NCBI GenBank assembly: GCA_030544235.1
Contig: CM060466.1
Span: 20,911,575-20,975,574 of the forward strand
Direction of reading: 5' to 3'
Origin: Lepturacanthus savala
Taxonomy: Eukaryota > Chordata > Actinopteri > Scombriformes > Trichiuridae
DNA: 64,000 bases
Shown: positions 1 through 11,907 of the stretch, one piece after another
Layout: each line of letters starts with the position of its first letter
How positions within the stretch are numbered: position 1 is the first letter of the stretch
The notes under the pieces: model-generated
Databases searched by the model: none
What the model was told of the DNA's origin: nothing
What the model saw: the letters and a program-made list of their open reading frames with translations, nothing else
Program-made: the position numbers and the translations under genes

Positions 1-66
1 GGTCCTCCCGTCCCTTTACTCCCCCTCACCCCTCCACCAGGGTGTGCGTGTGTGTCTTGCCCTCAG

Positions 67-113
67 GCCCCTGCAGCCCTGACATCAAGGGCGACCACTT
101 TGTTAATCTGTAG
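67..113 (+). CDS. Possible 3'-terminal coding exon of an unidentified gene
   Basis: A pyrimidine-rich stretch ends in CAG at 64-66. It is followed by a short open frame reading PCSPDIKGDHFVNL and a TAG stop at 111-113. An earlier acceptor at about position 40 keeps the same frame open and would add a few residues. A weak poly(A) signal (ATTAAA) lies near 387, so 114 to about 415 could be 3' UTR. I do not recognise the C-terminus. The rest of the gene would lie outside the window to the left. A chance open frame after a chance acceptor is equally possible. Confidence 0.22.
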
Positions 114-1047
114 CTACTAAACTCGCTGTTGTTCCGACTCATGATCTCATGTTTGGCCTCTGACACGTGGACTGCTCATTTCCACACTATTCATCTACTG
201 TACCCACTGTCCTTGTGACTGCTGCTGAGCGTCCCATTGTAAATGGAAGGATGTGTTTTTGTTTTTTTTTGCTCGAAGCACTCTCCCTCGCTGTTTCTGA
301 AAGCCACAACAGGGATGAGAATGATTCCACAAACTAATCAATGCATGGAATTAGTCCTCGCTGCACTGATGCACACATATTGACGAATTAAACACATACC
401 GCGTATTGTGCAAAAAGAAAATGATGTGTAAAGCGGATGCTAATCAATTTGTGTATGATAAAAGATGGCTTTCTAATGACTTTACAGCATCCGCCTAAGT
501 TAATCTACAGTAAATGTGAACACTGTTTGCTGAGGGAACACAGTGGCTCATGTTCATATGGTTGTGTACCTATTAGCTCGGAGGAACATTAGGCTTCCAG
601 CAGCATCATTACAGTAACAACAATCTGTCCTCCAAGCAGCCCTCATGCATCAACTGCACTGTACAGATGATTGAGATGTAATGGCTTACTCACGATTGTG
701 CAACGCGCAGATGTTTCCTGAATTTTGTCCATTGCGAACTAACTGCGATATTGACACATTCAGTGACCCAGACAATTAATGTTTTCCAGACTTTGTTCCC
801 TAAATCTAAATCTACATCTACTGACTATGTTCACTTTATATGACTCATGCTTTCCTGCTCTAAATTTAGTTAGTATCCCTACTCCAGATGATTTGGTTCC
901 CCTGAGTGCCACTGCGAGAGGAAATTGTCCAGGAACAGCCATACCCACAACCCATCAATTACTTTAAAGTACATATGACTATTTTGCCCTTTTTCTACTA
1001 CTGAATGATCAGTGAAACAGTCCTTATCCTGACCAGATTAGTTAATA

Positions 1048-1495
1048 TACATAAGAGACCACTTTTTTTTAAATCAGCATCTCTACATGTATTCCAGCCA
1101 TTCCATGCCGCCGACTGTTGTATTGCAACACATGCACACCTCATTCTGATTAAAAGGGAACTGATTAGGTGAAACCTGAACCAAGACTTGTGGAGAGCAT
1201 GGCAAGATGCATGAAAGCTCTGATTAAAAATAAGGGTTATTGCACCAAAGGATGATTTCTGAACTCTCCTTGAGCGTAAACATTAATATTATGTTGTTTT
1301 AATGTTCTTGTGTCTTTGTATTGTTTGAGTTCTGAAAACATTGTTTCCTTTTTGTTATTTTGGCCATTTGTCATTTTCTGCAAATAAATGCTCCTTTTTA
1401 TTTGGAGTTTGGGGGAAATATAGTTTATGGACTCAAAAATTTTCCTTTGCCCAAACACATACAGAGAAGTAGTAAAATCAGAAAAACTAAACAAG
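1048..1495 (+). mobile_element. Degenerate non-autonomous DNA transposon copy, same family as 55308-56220
   Basis: This stretch aligns by eye with the element at 55.3-56.2 kb. Shared blocks include AAGAGACCAC near the left end, GCATCTCTACATGTATTCCA, CACATGCACACCTCATTCTG, a GATTAGGTGAAACCT block, CTTGTGGAGAGCATG, and GCCCAAACACATAC near the right end. The left terminal inverted repeat has lost its outer bases, and the right terminus is missing or too diverged to see. The length (about 450 bp) fits the 416-bp empty length inferred for the other copy. It encodes no protein. Confidence 0.65.
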
Positions 1496-3489
1496 AAAGA
1501 TGACTGTACTAACATCAGAATGGGATAACATGAACCCGCCATGGAGGATACAAACATTGCACGTAGCCACTGCTTAATGTGATGCTAAAGCAACGACTGA
1601 TATTACTTTTCCTCTTGCATCCATTAAATTATCTCTTGATTTCACTCTTTCCCCCGGAGCGCTGTCTCAAACACTGATCAGTAACCGAGCTGCTGCTTAA
1701 TCACCCGTTCTGATTGCAAACATCTGTTGTTTGCCTTTAAAATAGATGTGAGAAGAAACAGTGAAACGCCACGGACTCACAAACATCTTAAATTAGGTTC
1801 ATTGGATATTCCTTTTTTGCATGCTTGTATTCTTGTAATTCCTAACCATCTAAAGCTTCCTGGGGAAATGGAAAAATACTCAAGCTTTCTGGTAGTAGGA
1901 CACTATGTGCAGGCGATTACAGAATCAATGCTTTAGGGATTTTACATTACTTTTACCACATTTACATACATTTGAATATAAAACTAGAAAATTAAAACCC
2001 TTATTCGTCATTGCACCTTTCAATAGAACACATCATGCACATTTGGAGGTATAGATTTATATGATGTGATGAAAAAAACAAACATATACAGTTCCTTTAT
2101 GCAGCACCACACCTCAGCCTTTCTCTAAAACAGGCAGTTTCACTCCTGTCCTCAGCTCTTGGTGATCCGATTGGTTTGTTTTCCAGTCTTGGTTGGCTAT
2201 AAGAGTCAGATTTAACTTCTCTTTCTCATTATGTGCTTGAAATTTAAAAAGAAAAAAAAACACAGCTTTCATGGCCTGTGGAGCAACCTTTAGCAACAAA
2301 GGCTGAAGAACAGGCATGTGGGCATGTGCAACAAACAGAGGAAGAAGCTGAGGTAACATTTTAAACAAAGCACTCACATCTCACTTTATAAAATTGCTTT
2401 CAGCAAAGACAGCCAAGCCTGTTGTAAAAATTTGGCTGCAAGGCCTTTTATTTAAAAGCAAAGCCACACTGATGCATTTTGCTCACACGCAGGACACATG
2501 ATGTTCTAGGTTGAATGTGCAAAGCGATCATCACCAACTGGTCGACGTCACGGCATTGGTTTAAAAATGCCTCAATATCACGTCTGTATTGTTAATCATC
2601 CTCCCATAGATCGGCCCTGTAGTAAATCATCCACTCGTATGAATTTAAACAATAACAAATGCCTTAACTGAGCTGATGAAACAGTCAGAGCTTTTGTAAA
2701 GAAAAGCAGTGGTGATTGAGCATGTAAATATGTGCTTATGAAATACTTGTCCTCAGGACACAATGTTAGGCAAAGAGACAGATCAAATTACTATTGAAAC
2801 ATGCAGATGAATAGAAAGGAAGGTGATATTCCATATGTTCCATGTATTTTGAACATTTATAATGGCCCTACGTATATGTCTGCCTCATTATTTGAACATA
2901 ATTTGCATATTGGTATAAATCCAACATGCAGAATTGAAAAAAAAAAACAAACTGAGATAGCAATTCGGTATAAACTCTACAGGCCTACATGGATCCAGTT
3001 ACAAATCTGCAGACGACAGAGGAGAGCCGTGGAGTAGCTGCAGTCGTAGTGAGCTTGAATCGCGGCGGCCAGGTCATCAAGCTGTTCTCTGTTTTCATGT
3101 GTCAGCAGAGGAGATGAAGTGGGGCAGCGTGCTCAGGCCCGGCTACACCAGTCAGCCAGGCTGCTAATAAACTACTGACACAGGAAGGAAATGTATTGGA
3201 ACTGACAAACTTTAGTTTCATTATAGATAAGTATAGTATTTTCCTCAATTAGTGATTTAATTGTTTGGTTTGTCTATAAATATCAGGAAATAGAGACGCA
3301 CATCCATCATGTGACATCCTCCAAATACAAAGATTTACTATCTGAAGGGGGATTTTTTGCCTTAAAAATAGTTGATGGTTAACTTTCTGGTGATTGACTA
3401 ATCAATTTATTAAATAATGATTTCAGCTTTGCATGATGAGCTTCTGGGGTGAAAGGTCATGCTATTTGATTCCTATCTATATGATGCAG

Positions 3490-3760
3490 ATTGCAAACAA
3501 CAGACCGACAAATAACTATGGTGACCATGAAGAATGTAAATAGGCCGTTTCTAGAGCTAGTTTCTAGTTTGAGCATTGTGGGCTACTGTAGAAACACGGC
3601 GGTGAAACATGAAACAACACACTTCCCATGCAGATAAAAACTCCTCAATCTAAAGGTAATAAAAAACACAAAAAACTCTGATTTGCATTGAATTATATAC
3701 TAACATGTATATGATTATTATATTACATTTCTGCCAACTAGATTCCACTTTAAAGTCATC
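3490..3760. repeat. Likely remnant of a dispersed fish repeat
   Basis: The words GGGCTACTGTAGAAAC (near 3580) and ATTTCTGCCAACTAGATTCC (near 3727) resemble a repeat I recall from many teleost sequences. A further short word that I associate with the same family, CTTCTGGTGGCATCTAGTGG, occurs in a ddx39a intron near 13047. The recall is from memory only and the ends are not defined. Confidence 0.35.
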
Positions 3761-5863
3761 TATATCAAGACTTTGAGGAAAAGTTGTACCTCAGCCTGTG
3801 AAGCACTGGAACAGAAAGAGTATCTGAAGACTTAATAGCTTGAGTACTAATATAAATAATTCTCAATCTGTTTGTAAGATTGCTGCTGTGTGTGATTGAA
3901 GCTGGAAAGCACTCATATTTATCACATTATGCAACAACAGCTTTCCATGTCATGATGATTGCCTCCACAATCTCAGTTCATTTAAAAGTAATAATATTCC
4001 TCTTTGATTACTCAGCTCAGTTTTTCTTACTGGATTAAACTACTCGTTGGATTTATTTGGGATTTCAGGAAACGGCACAGTTTACCGAAAGGCAAATCTG
4101 GTTTCAGTTACAGTAAATCAGTCCATCCTCGTTACGACCTGGACATGTGACTTCTGTTTGTCACAGACGCCTCCGTAAAACCAAACACACACAACTATTA
4201 TAATAATAAACCCGAATAGGAAGCCAGGAAAACTTAAATCACAGTACAGGCTGAAGGCTGTGAGACTACACACCTTCAAATGCACACATCACACACACAC
4301 AAACAGGAGGCTGCAGCAGCAGTTAGTGCAGAGCTAAAGGTTAAAGGGAATTAGCTGGGGTTTTCTGACGAGTCACAGATGTAGTTTGCAATCCTGTGTG
4401 TGTTCGTAGATAGTTTGTGTTCGTGGGATCAGATAAAGAAGAAGTTTTGAGTCTGCACACTCAAAACAAGGTCACCAGGATGTGAGAATCAGATACCGGT
4501 TTCCTTGACAGTGAAATGTGTGCCTTGTGCACGGTGAGAGGATTTCACAGATAAGCCCGAAGGTAATCTCCCTGCATGTCATAAGACATGATGAACCCAT
4601 TACTCAGACATGTCCTTAATCATGGGGACTTTCAGCCATAATTAAAGTCAACAGAGTAAAGACAATTCATTCTTTTAATAACTAAACTCCCAAAAATTAA
4701 GATAAATGCCGCTGGGTAGCTCTTCCATATTGTGACTAGTCAGCGATATTCTTAATATTTTACCTTCACACAGGGAAAAAACTATGTCAGTTCCCTACAT
4801 TTTTATTCCACTTGGAGGTAAAGATGATATGTGCCTGGCCTAGATTTAAAGCATTGAGTCATTCAACTCCGTGGTTTCCAGTGCTGGTCCTCTGGGTTTA
4901 GAGTAATGCTGTTTCTGTGTCTTATAGACTAGTCAAGCACATTTAAAGGAGCCTAATCATAAAAGGTGAGTCTTTAATTGTCTGTGGGTTATAACAAAGT
5001 CTGTGTCCCATGTTTCAAAAACACTCAATACACAGCCAGTATTCAGGAACTGTGCCAAAAATTCAAAGAAAATCAGCATCTTGAAGGGATTCCTCTGACT
5101 AAATGCATTGAACACAGCTGGATTGCGGGTCAGCAGTCTACAACATTGGACACCATTGATTTAAACGTTTCCTTTTTTTCAGCCAAGGAGGCTGGTGATT
5201 GGGCAGTAGAGGCTCAGTGTGAGCTACACGGTGTTGATCAAGGACAAAAACTGGACATTTACAGGTGGACACAGCGCAGCAGCCGCTCTGGCATCCATCC
5301 ACTACACTTCTCAAACACAAACACATCTCTTCATTAAAGACTCCTGCGTCTCCCGTGCATCCTTTGTCCTGCTGTAACTGAGTGTTTGGGACATGACAGC
5401 TCATTATTCCGATCAGAGCCGGCCTGCTGCTGCTGCTGATGCTGCTGCTGCTGCTGGAGGATGCCTCAACAACAGGCCTCCATGCTCTGCAGTCGACTCA
5501 TGGCTCGGGCTGGATCAACATCTGTGCCCAAAATAACACATCACCTCCTTTTTTGAAACGGCACTAAATGTCCTAACGTGATATAACCACACGAAATGAA
5601 GACGGGATGCTTAGCATTAAATATGATGAATGGGCTGTGTCTGAGCTGGCAGCGTTGTACAGTGGAATTTTACACCAAGATCAACGGAGCAGGCGGATGA
5701 AGCTGCTGTTTTAACGGGGCTTCAATAGTGTCGGCCTGTTTAGTTCACACACTCCGGCTGATGCGAACTAAGAGGCGCGTGGGCCCGTCAATAATCAATT
5801 AAAATAAATAAACGAATGACTAAAAGCATCAGATAAACAAATGAAAGCCCTATAAGCGCTTAC

Positions 5864-5880
5864 CTGGGTTGTTTTTCCAT
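5864..5880 (-). CDS. Possible minus-strand first coding exon beside a CpG island
   Basis: Read on the minus strand, ATG GAA AAA CAA CCC AG is followed directly by GTAAGC, a good splice donor (5858-5863). The ATG (5880-5878) sits immediately downstream, on the minus strand, of a strongly CpG-rich block that could be its promoter and 5' UTR. The coding part would be MEKQP plus two bases, with the rest of the gene to the left. I could not identify a second exon in the window, and no family can be named from five residues. A non-coding first exon of an lncRNA, or a chance donor, would look the same. Confidence 0.28.
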
Positions 5881-5894
5881 AATCGGAGCAGTGC

Positions 5895-6455
5895 GTTTTT
5901 TTCCCGTCGCTCCCACGCCACCCCGTTCGGTGAAGTCACGGCGGCTCTTATGTCAGCTAATTAAAATCCTGACGGAGCGGCGAGCAGACGCGGAGAGAGC
6001 GTCCAGCGCAGTGCCATCCTCCTGCCGCCGATCTGAACCGGAGGCAGCGGCCGCGTCGCACAGCCCGGGTCGACCCCCGCGAGAGCGTCGAGTGCGCGCG
6101 CGCGTGCGTGTGAATTGGATTTTTCAGAGGCGACGGGTGTTGTTGCGGAGATCCGCTAAAACAACCATGACAGCCGCGCGACGTCTCCTGCCGCGGTTCA
6201 ACGGGGATGTAGCGTAAACGGCGGCATCAATCGTTACGAGTAAAAAAAAAAATCCACAGAATGGCAGCGATTCTGTGCCTTCTACGGAGCACGAGGTGGG
6301 GCGCACCAATCAGGTTGCAGCGTGAGGCATGATCGGCGTGGCGTCGACCAATCAGCTGCTAGGACCACGGGAACTGTTGAGACGGACAACAAAATCAGAC
6401 AATCGCCGCGCAGCTTTATTCTGCTGGAAGGCGGGGCCCGCAGGTGTCATGCAAC
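5895..6455. promoter_or_regulatory. CpG island, probable promoter of an unidentified transcript
   Basis: The block is markedly richer in G+C and CpG than its AT-rich surroundings, with repeated CGCG, GCGGC and CGACG words from about 5930 to 6260 and further CpGs to about 6455. Unmethylated islands of this sort usually mark vertebrate promoters. The only good splice donor next to it is on the minus strand at 5858-5863. The 108-codon plus-strand frame through it (5891-6217) looks like ordinary GC-rich frame opening, not a protein. Confidence 0.55.
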
Positions 6456-6459
6456 GGTG

Positions 6460-8180
<1,721 letters not shown>

Positions 8181-8535
8181 TCAGTCAGTCATCTTCTATA
8201 TTTGCTTATTCCTCATTAGGCTCACAGGGGTCTGCTGGAGCCAATTCCAGTGAATTACAGGTGAGAGGCAGGGATACACCCCAGATGGTCGCCAGCCTAT
8301 CATGGGGCACACACACCATTCACTCACATATTCACACCTATGGATAATTTAGAGTCTACAATTAGCCTCAGCATGTTTTTGGATTGTGCAAGGAAGCTGG
8401 AGAACCCAGAGAGAACCCACACAGACATGGGGAGAACATGCAAACTCCACATAGAAAGGTCCCAGACCCAGGTCTTAAACCTGTGACCTTCTTGCTGTGA
8501 GGCAACAGTGCTAACCACTGCTCCACCGTGTCGCC
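8181..8535 (-). mobile_element. SINE-like element, full length, reverse orientation
   Basis: One of six related copies in the window. Read on the minus strand, it has a tRNA-like head. The body includes a CATGCAAACTCCACA-type word on the plus strand, and it ends in a GACTGACTG-type tail. A degenerate target duplication (TTTTTACTGAATA versus TTTTTATCAAATA) flanks it, which suggests an old insertion. Confidence 0.8.
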
Positions 8536-9637
8536 TTTTTATCAAATAAGTTCTTTGCAATTCTAATTCTTCCACAGCAACATGCAAAAAAAAACCACAC
8601 CCTTATTTACAATAAACATAAACTCCCTTTGGGTAGAGCTGTGTACAACTGTAACAATATTAGAGAACATATTGAACTGAATATACAACACACTGTAAAT
8701 CATTCATGTATATTCAACAACTAATGCTTCACACAGCCCTTCTCTGGGATTTTTCAAAAATATATATAATTTTCTTGACAGATTTTGACAACTAGTTTAA
8801 CATGTTTGCATGTAATGACTCAAGCAATGAAAAGAGGCCTATTAGTTTAGTAGGGAATGACTCTTCATCATTCACCAATATAGTTCATTTTGACTGATAT
8901 GACATAAGCGAATAATAATGTTATCAAACAGCAGAGAGTTGTACTGTATGAAAGCAGTTGATGCATGTCCAAAAGCTTTTGGAATTTGTTTGAAATAGTG
9001 AAAACTGCTGCTGTGATGCACACACATGAATAAATGTTGTGAAAGTTGAACTGACTGTTGTTCAAATGTTAATGTTGGTAAGAGAAATGCACCAGAGGAA
9101 CTGAGGAAAACTGTAGTACAAGCACAGGAGTGGAGGTGTTGTTGACCGAACCTGACATCATCCCATTTAAAGTGTAGTGCCACTCCAGCAGGACGCTGCT
9201 AATTTGTTGATTATTGCTAATTGTTATTGTATTAGGGCTGTTTGTTGCACAAATTAAAGGAGCTGACGGGAACAAATGAAGATTGATTGTTTGTAAATGG
9301 GGTTAGGACCCAACAATAGTAAGAGAAATGAGGAGAGATTAACTATTAATCAAGCTTGGAATCAGAATCAGATTTACGGCATTCATTATATAACAAGTAC
9401 AAGGAATTTAATATGGTCCAAGTTATATCAGGAAAAGCAGTAAACATTGACATTAAATGATAAACATCAACACAACTGTAAAAAGGGAAGTGACACTACT
9501 TTTCTGTATTCTGTGTCATGGGGTGGACTATGTGCTTCATATAATAAAAACTATGTGCAAGAAATGCTGAAGAAAAGCAGGGTATAAGTACAAATATAAA
9601 GATTAAGTTCTGATTTCTGGGAGATTGTATTAAGTCA
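8536..9637. other. Non-coding interval
   Basis: AT-rich unique-looking sequence between two SINE copies. Overlapping minus-strand open frames at 8868-9275 have no recognisable domain and no splice or promoter context. Confidence 0.5.
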
Positions 9638-10002
9638 GGGGCGACATGGTGGGGCAGGGGTTAGCGCTGTTGCCTCACAGCAAGAAGAAGGTCGCAGGTT
9701 CAAGACCTCCTTGGTCCTGGGTCTGGGACCTTTCTGTGTGGAGTTTACATGTTCTACCCATGTCTGCGTGGGTACTCCAGCTTTCTCCCACAGTCCAAAA
9801 ACATGCTCAGGTTAATTGGTGACTCTAAGTTGCCCGTAGGTGTGAGTCTGTGAGTGAATGGTGTGTGTGCCCCATGATAGGCTGGCGACCATCTGGGGTG
9901 TATCCCTGCCTTTCGTCGTAATGCGCTGGGACATGCGCTGGGATAGACCCCTGAGACCCTAATGAGGAATAAGTGTGTCTAGAAGATGACTGACTGACTG
10001 TT
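9638..10002 (+). mobile_element. SINE-like element, full length, forward orientation
   Basis: The head reads GGGCGACATGGTGGGGCAGG then GGTTAGCGCTG. GGTTCAAGACC follows and matches the RNA polymerase III B-box consensus GGTTCRANNCC, as expected of a tRNA-derived SINE. The tail is GACTGACTGACTG. Target duplication TTAAGTCA is present at 9630-9637 and 10003-10010. Confidence 0.85.
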
Positions 10003-10009
10003 TTAAGTC

Positions 10010-10480
10010 ATCCTATAACAAAAAAAATGATGATGATTTGATACAGTTAGATACTTTTCCACTGCATGGTATGATTTGACTCAAGTTGTTTAATGTCCCA
10101 TTGAACAATTTTCAGTCTTGTTTTTGGCAATGGTATCACCTCCATGTATGTTCCAAACCAGCCTTAATGTATTGCCATCAAGCGGACAAAATGGATACTG
10201 CGGGTCTCAGGTTCTTTTAGCAAAATGTTCAGTGTGGATGAAGAAATATGATTCTGATACTTCTAGCCTAAGCACATATACATACGTTACGTTTTGCGCG
10301 ATAATGTGTGACTATATCTTAAATAAAAGACAATCATGTCTATATTATCAACAGTGTCTATGCGATAATAATGATTTATATTAATTTTACTTTATTTATA
10401 GTAAGCGTCAATTGTAACATGTGTGACAATAATAATAATAATAATATAATAACAATAATAACAATATTTGTTCAGCGCTT
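10010..10480. other. Non-coding interval upstream of ddx39a
   Basis: AT-rich, with a short AAT/ATA-rich run at 10429-10470. No supported gene. The 88-codon open frame at 10118 shows no family resemblance. Confidence 0.45.
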
Positions 10481-10489
10481 CCCCTTTTT

Positions 10490-11002
10490 GACCAATCACA
10501 GCCCCGGACGAGTGGACGTTCTTTCTGAGCACGCGCAGTGAATGATGCCTTCATACGGTGCGGGAAATTCTGCAATCGATCGGGACAGTATTTGGAGTCA
10601 TAAATATGGAATAATTGTAATGTGGATATTTGGGACCGATGGATTGGCAGAAAAGTGATTCAATGGTGTCAAATATATTGATTCTCTTACATATTTTGAT
10701 GTTACTTTTGTAGGCTATAATTTGTATTTGCGGGTCTGTTTCAGTAGATTATAACTAGAAGCTCTGTCCCGCATGACTTTATGTATATAATAAAATAATT
10801 AAAGTCCTAGTGATTTGTCATTACGTTTCGTTTTTTCGGACGAAAACGTATTAACGTGCACTTCTTTTATGGTAATTTGTTGTTGCGCATCGGAAGCGCA
10901 AAGTCTTTTTCGCGATGTCTTTGAACGCAACATACATGTGTGCTCCATAGCTCGTTGAATCGTGAAACAATTCACCGGCGGGACATTAAACTTCTCGGAG
11001 AG
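10490..11002 (+). promoter_or_regulatory. ddx39a: ddx39a promoter region and probable non-coding first exon
   Basis: A CCAAT box (10492-10496) and a CpG-enriched stretch at about 10500-11000 precede a good splice donor, GAGAG then GTAACG, that puts the exon 1 end at 11002. The next acceptor in the right place is TATTCAG at 11901-11907, immediately before the ATG, so the whole 5' UTR would be in exon 1 and intron 1 would be 11003-11907. No TATA box is evident near the donor. The transcription start cannot be fixed from sequence alone. Confidence 0.55.
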
Positions 11003-11907
11003 GTAACGTCGCGCTGCTTTTTTTGTTTAATTATTTGCACCAAACTCACCAGTGTTTAGGCATGTCTGCTGAATGGAGGATGTTCTCGAATACTCTGTCG
11101 CTGTAGCTATAGTTACGGTTTTGATAGTTGCTTTGGTAACGTTAGCTCACATGCTATCTTCGCTTCATTGTGTTTTAGCCAATAAACCTCAATTAGCCAG
11201 TTATAATGAGCGTGCTTGTGCTGGAGGGCGCGTGGCGTAGTACATATATAACATTGTGCACCTGGTGAAGTTAGTACCGTAGCATTATTGTATGTTGAAA
11301 GTTAGTCGTGAGTTCCGTTCAGCTGCTAGCTTGCTAACTAGCCGGTTTGAATGAAGGAGGGGAAGGTCTCATTGTTGTTGAGAGCGCTGTTCCTGCGGGC
11401 TATCAGTTAATGCAATTTTCATATCAATAATTGCAAAGGTTAAACGGCAACGCCTGTATATTGCTCGTGGAAAACTGCACACGTTGAGGTTAATGTTCGA
11501 TTCCCTCTATAGCTTTCATTCATTGCAAAGTGATCCTCTGCGGCGGCCTGCTAACTTCGGCCGAGAGGACGCTGCAGCGCACTTAGTTAATTCTCTAGAC
11601 AGCTGATTATGTGTCTGATCCATGTAGGATCACACAGGTCTAGTTATTAGCTTTATGTCGCACGTTTTCACTCTGAGAATCACTGCGAATGAAAAGTGTT
11701 ATATCTATTCATTTTAATACTCATTTCAACGTTTTGGTATGCCATTTAAATATTTAATTCACAACACCCACATACACTTTTTTTCTGATTCATTTACTCA
11801 CAACACCACACACGTACAGATTTAGAGTGATATGTTATTAATTGGTATTACACCACCTGTGATTTAAGAGAGATATTCCCTCCTTATTGTACATCCTGTT
11901 TATTCAG

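Larger units (their letters stand above)
114..5860. other. Non-coding, AT-rich interval without a supported gene
   Basis: Apart from the repeat remnants listed separately (1048-1495 and 3490-3760), I see no exon with credible splice signals or recognisable protein similarity. Short open frames here lack start context and family motifs. If the minus-strand first exon at 5864-5880 is real, this interval would be part of its first intron. Confidence 0.5.

Noticed and set aside
2977..3132. Minus-strand open stretch reading QLDDLAAAIQAHYDCSYSTA
   Set aside because: It looks protein-like over about 25 residues, but there is no convincing acceptor or donor in phase with the candidate exon at 5864 and no family recognised.
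5891..6217. 108-codon plus-strand frame in the CpG island
   Set aside because: Arg/Ala-rich translation of GC-rich DNA, with no motif and no conserved feature. High GC alone removes stop codons.
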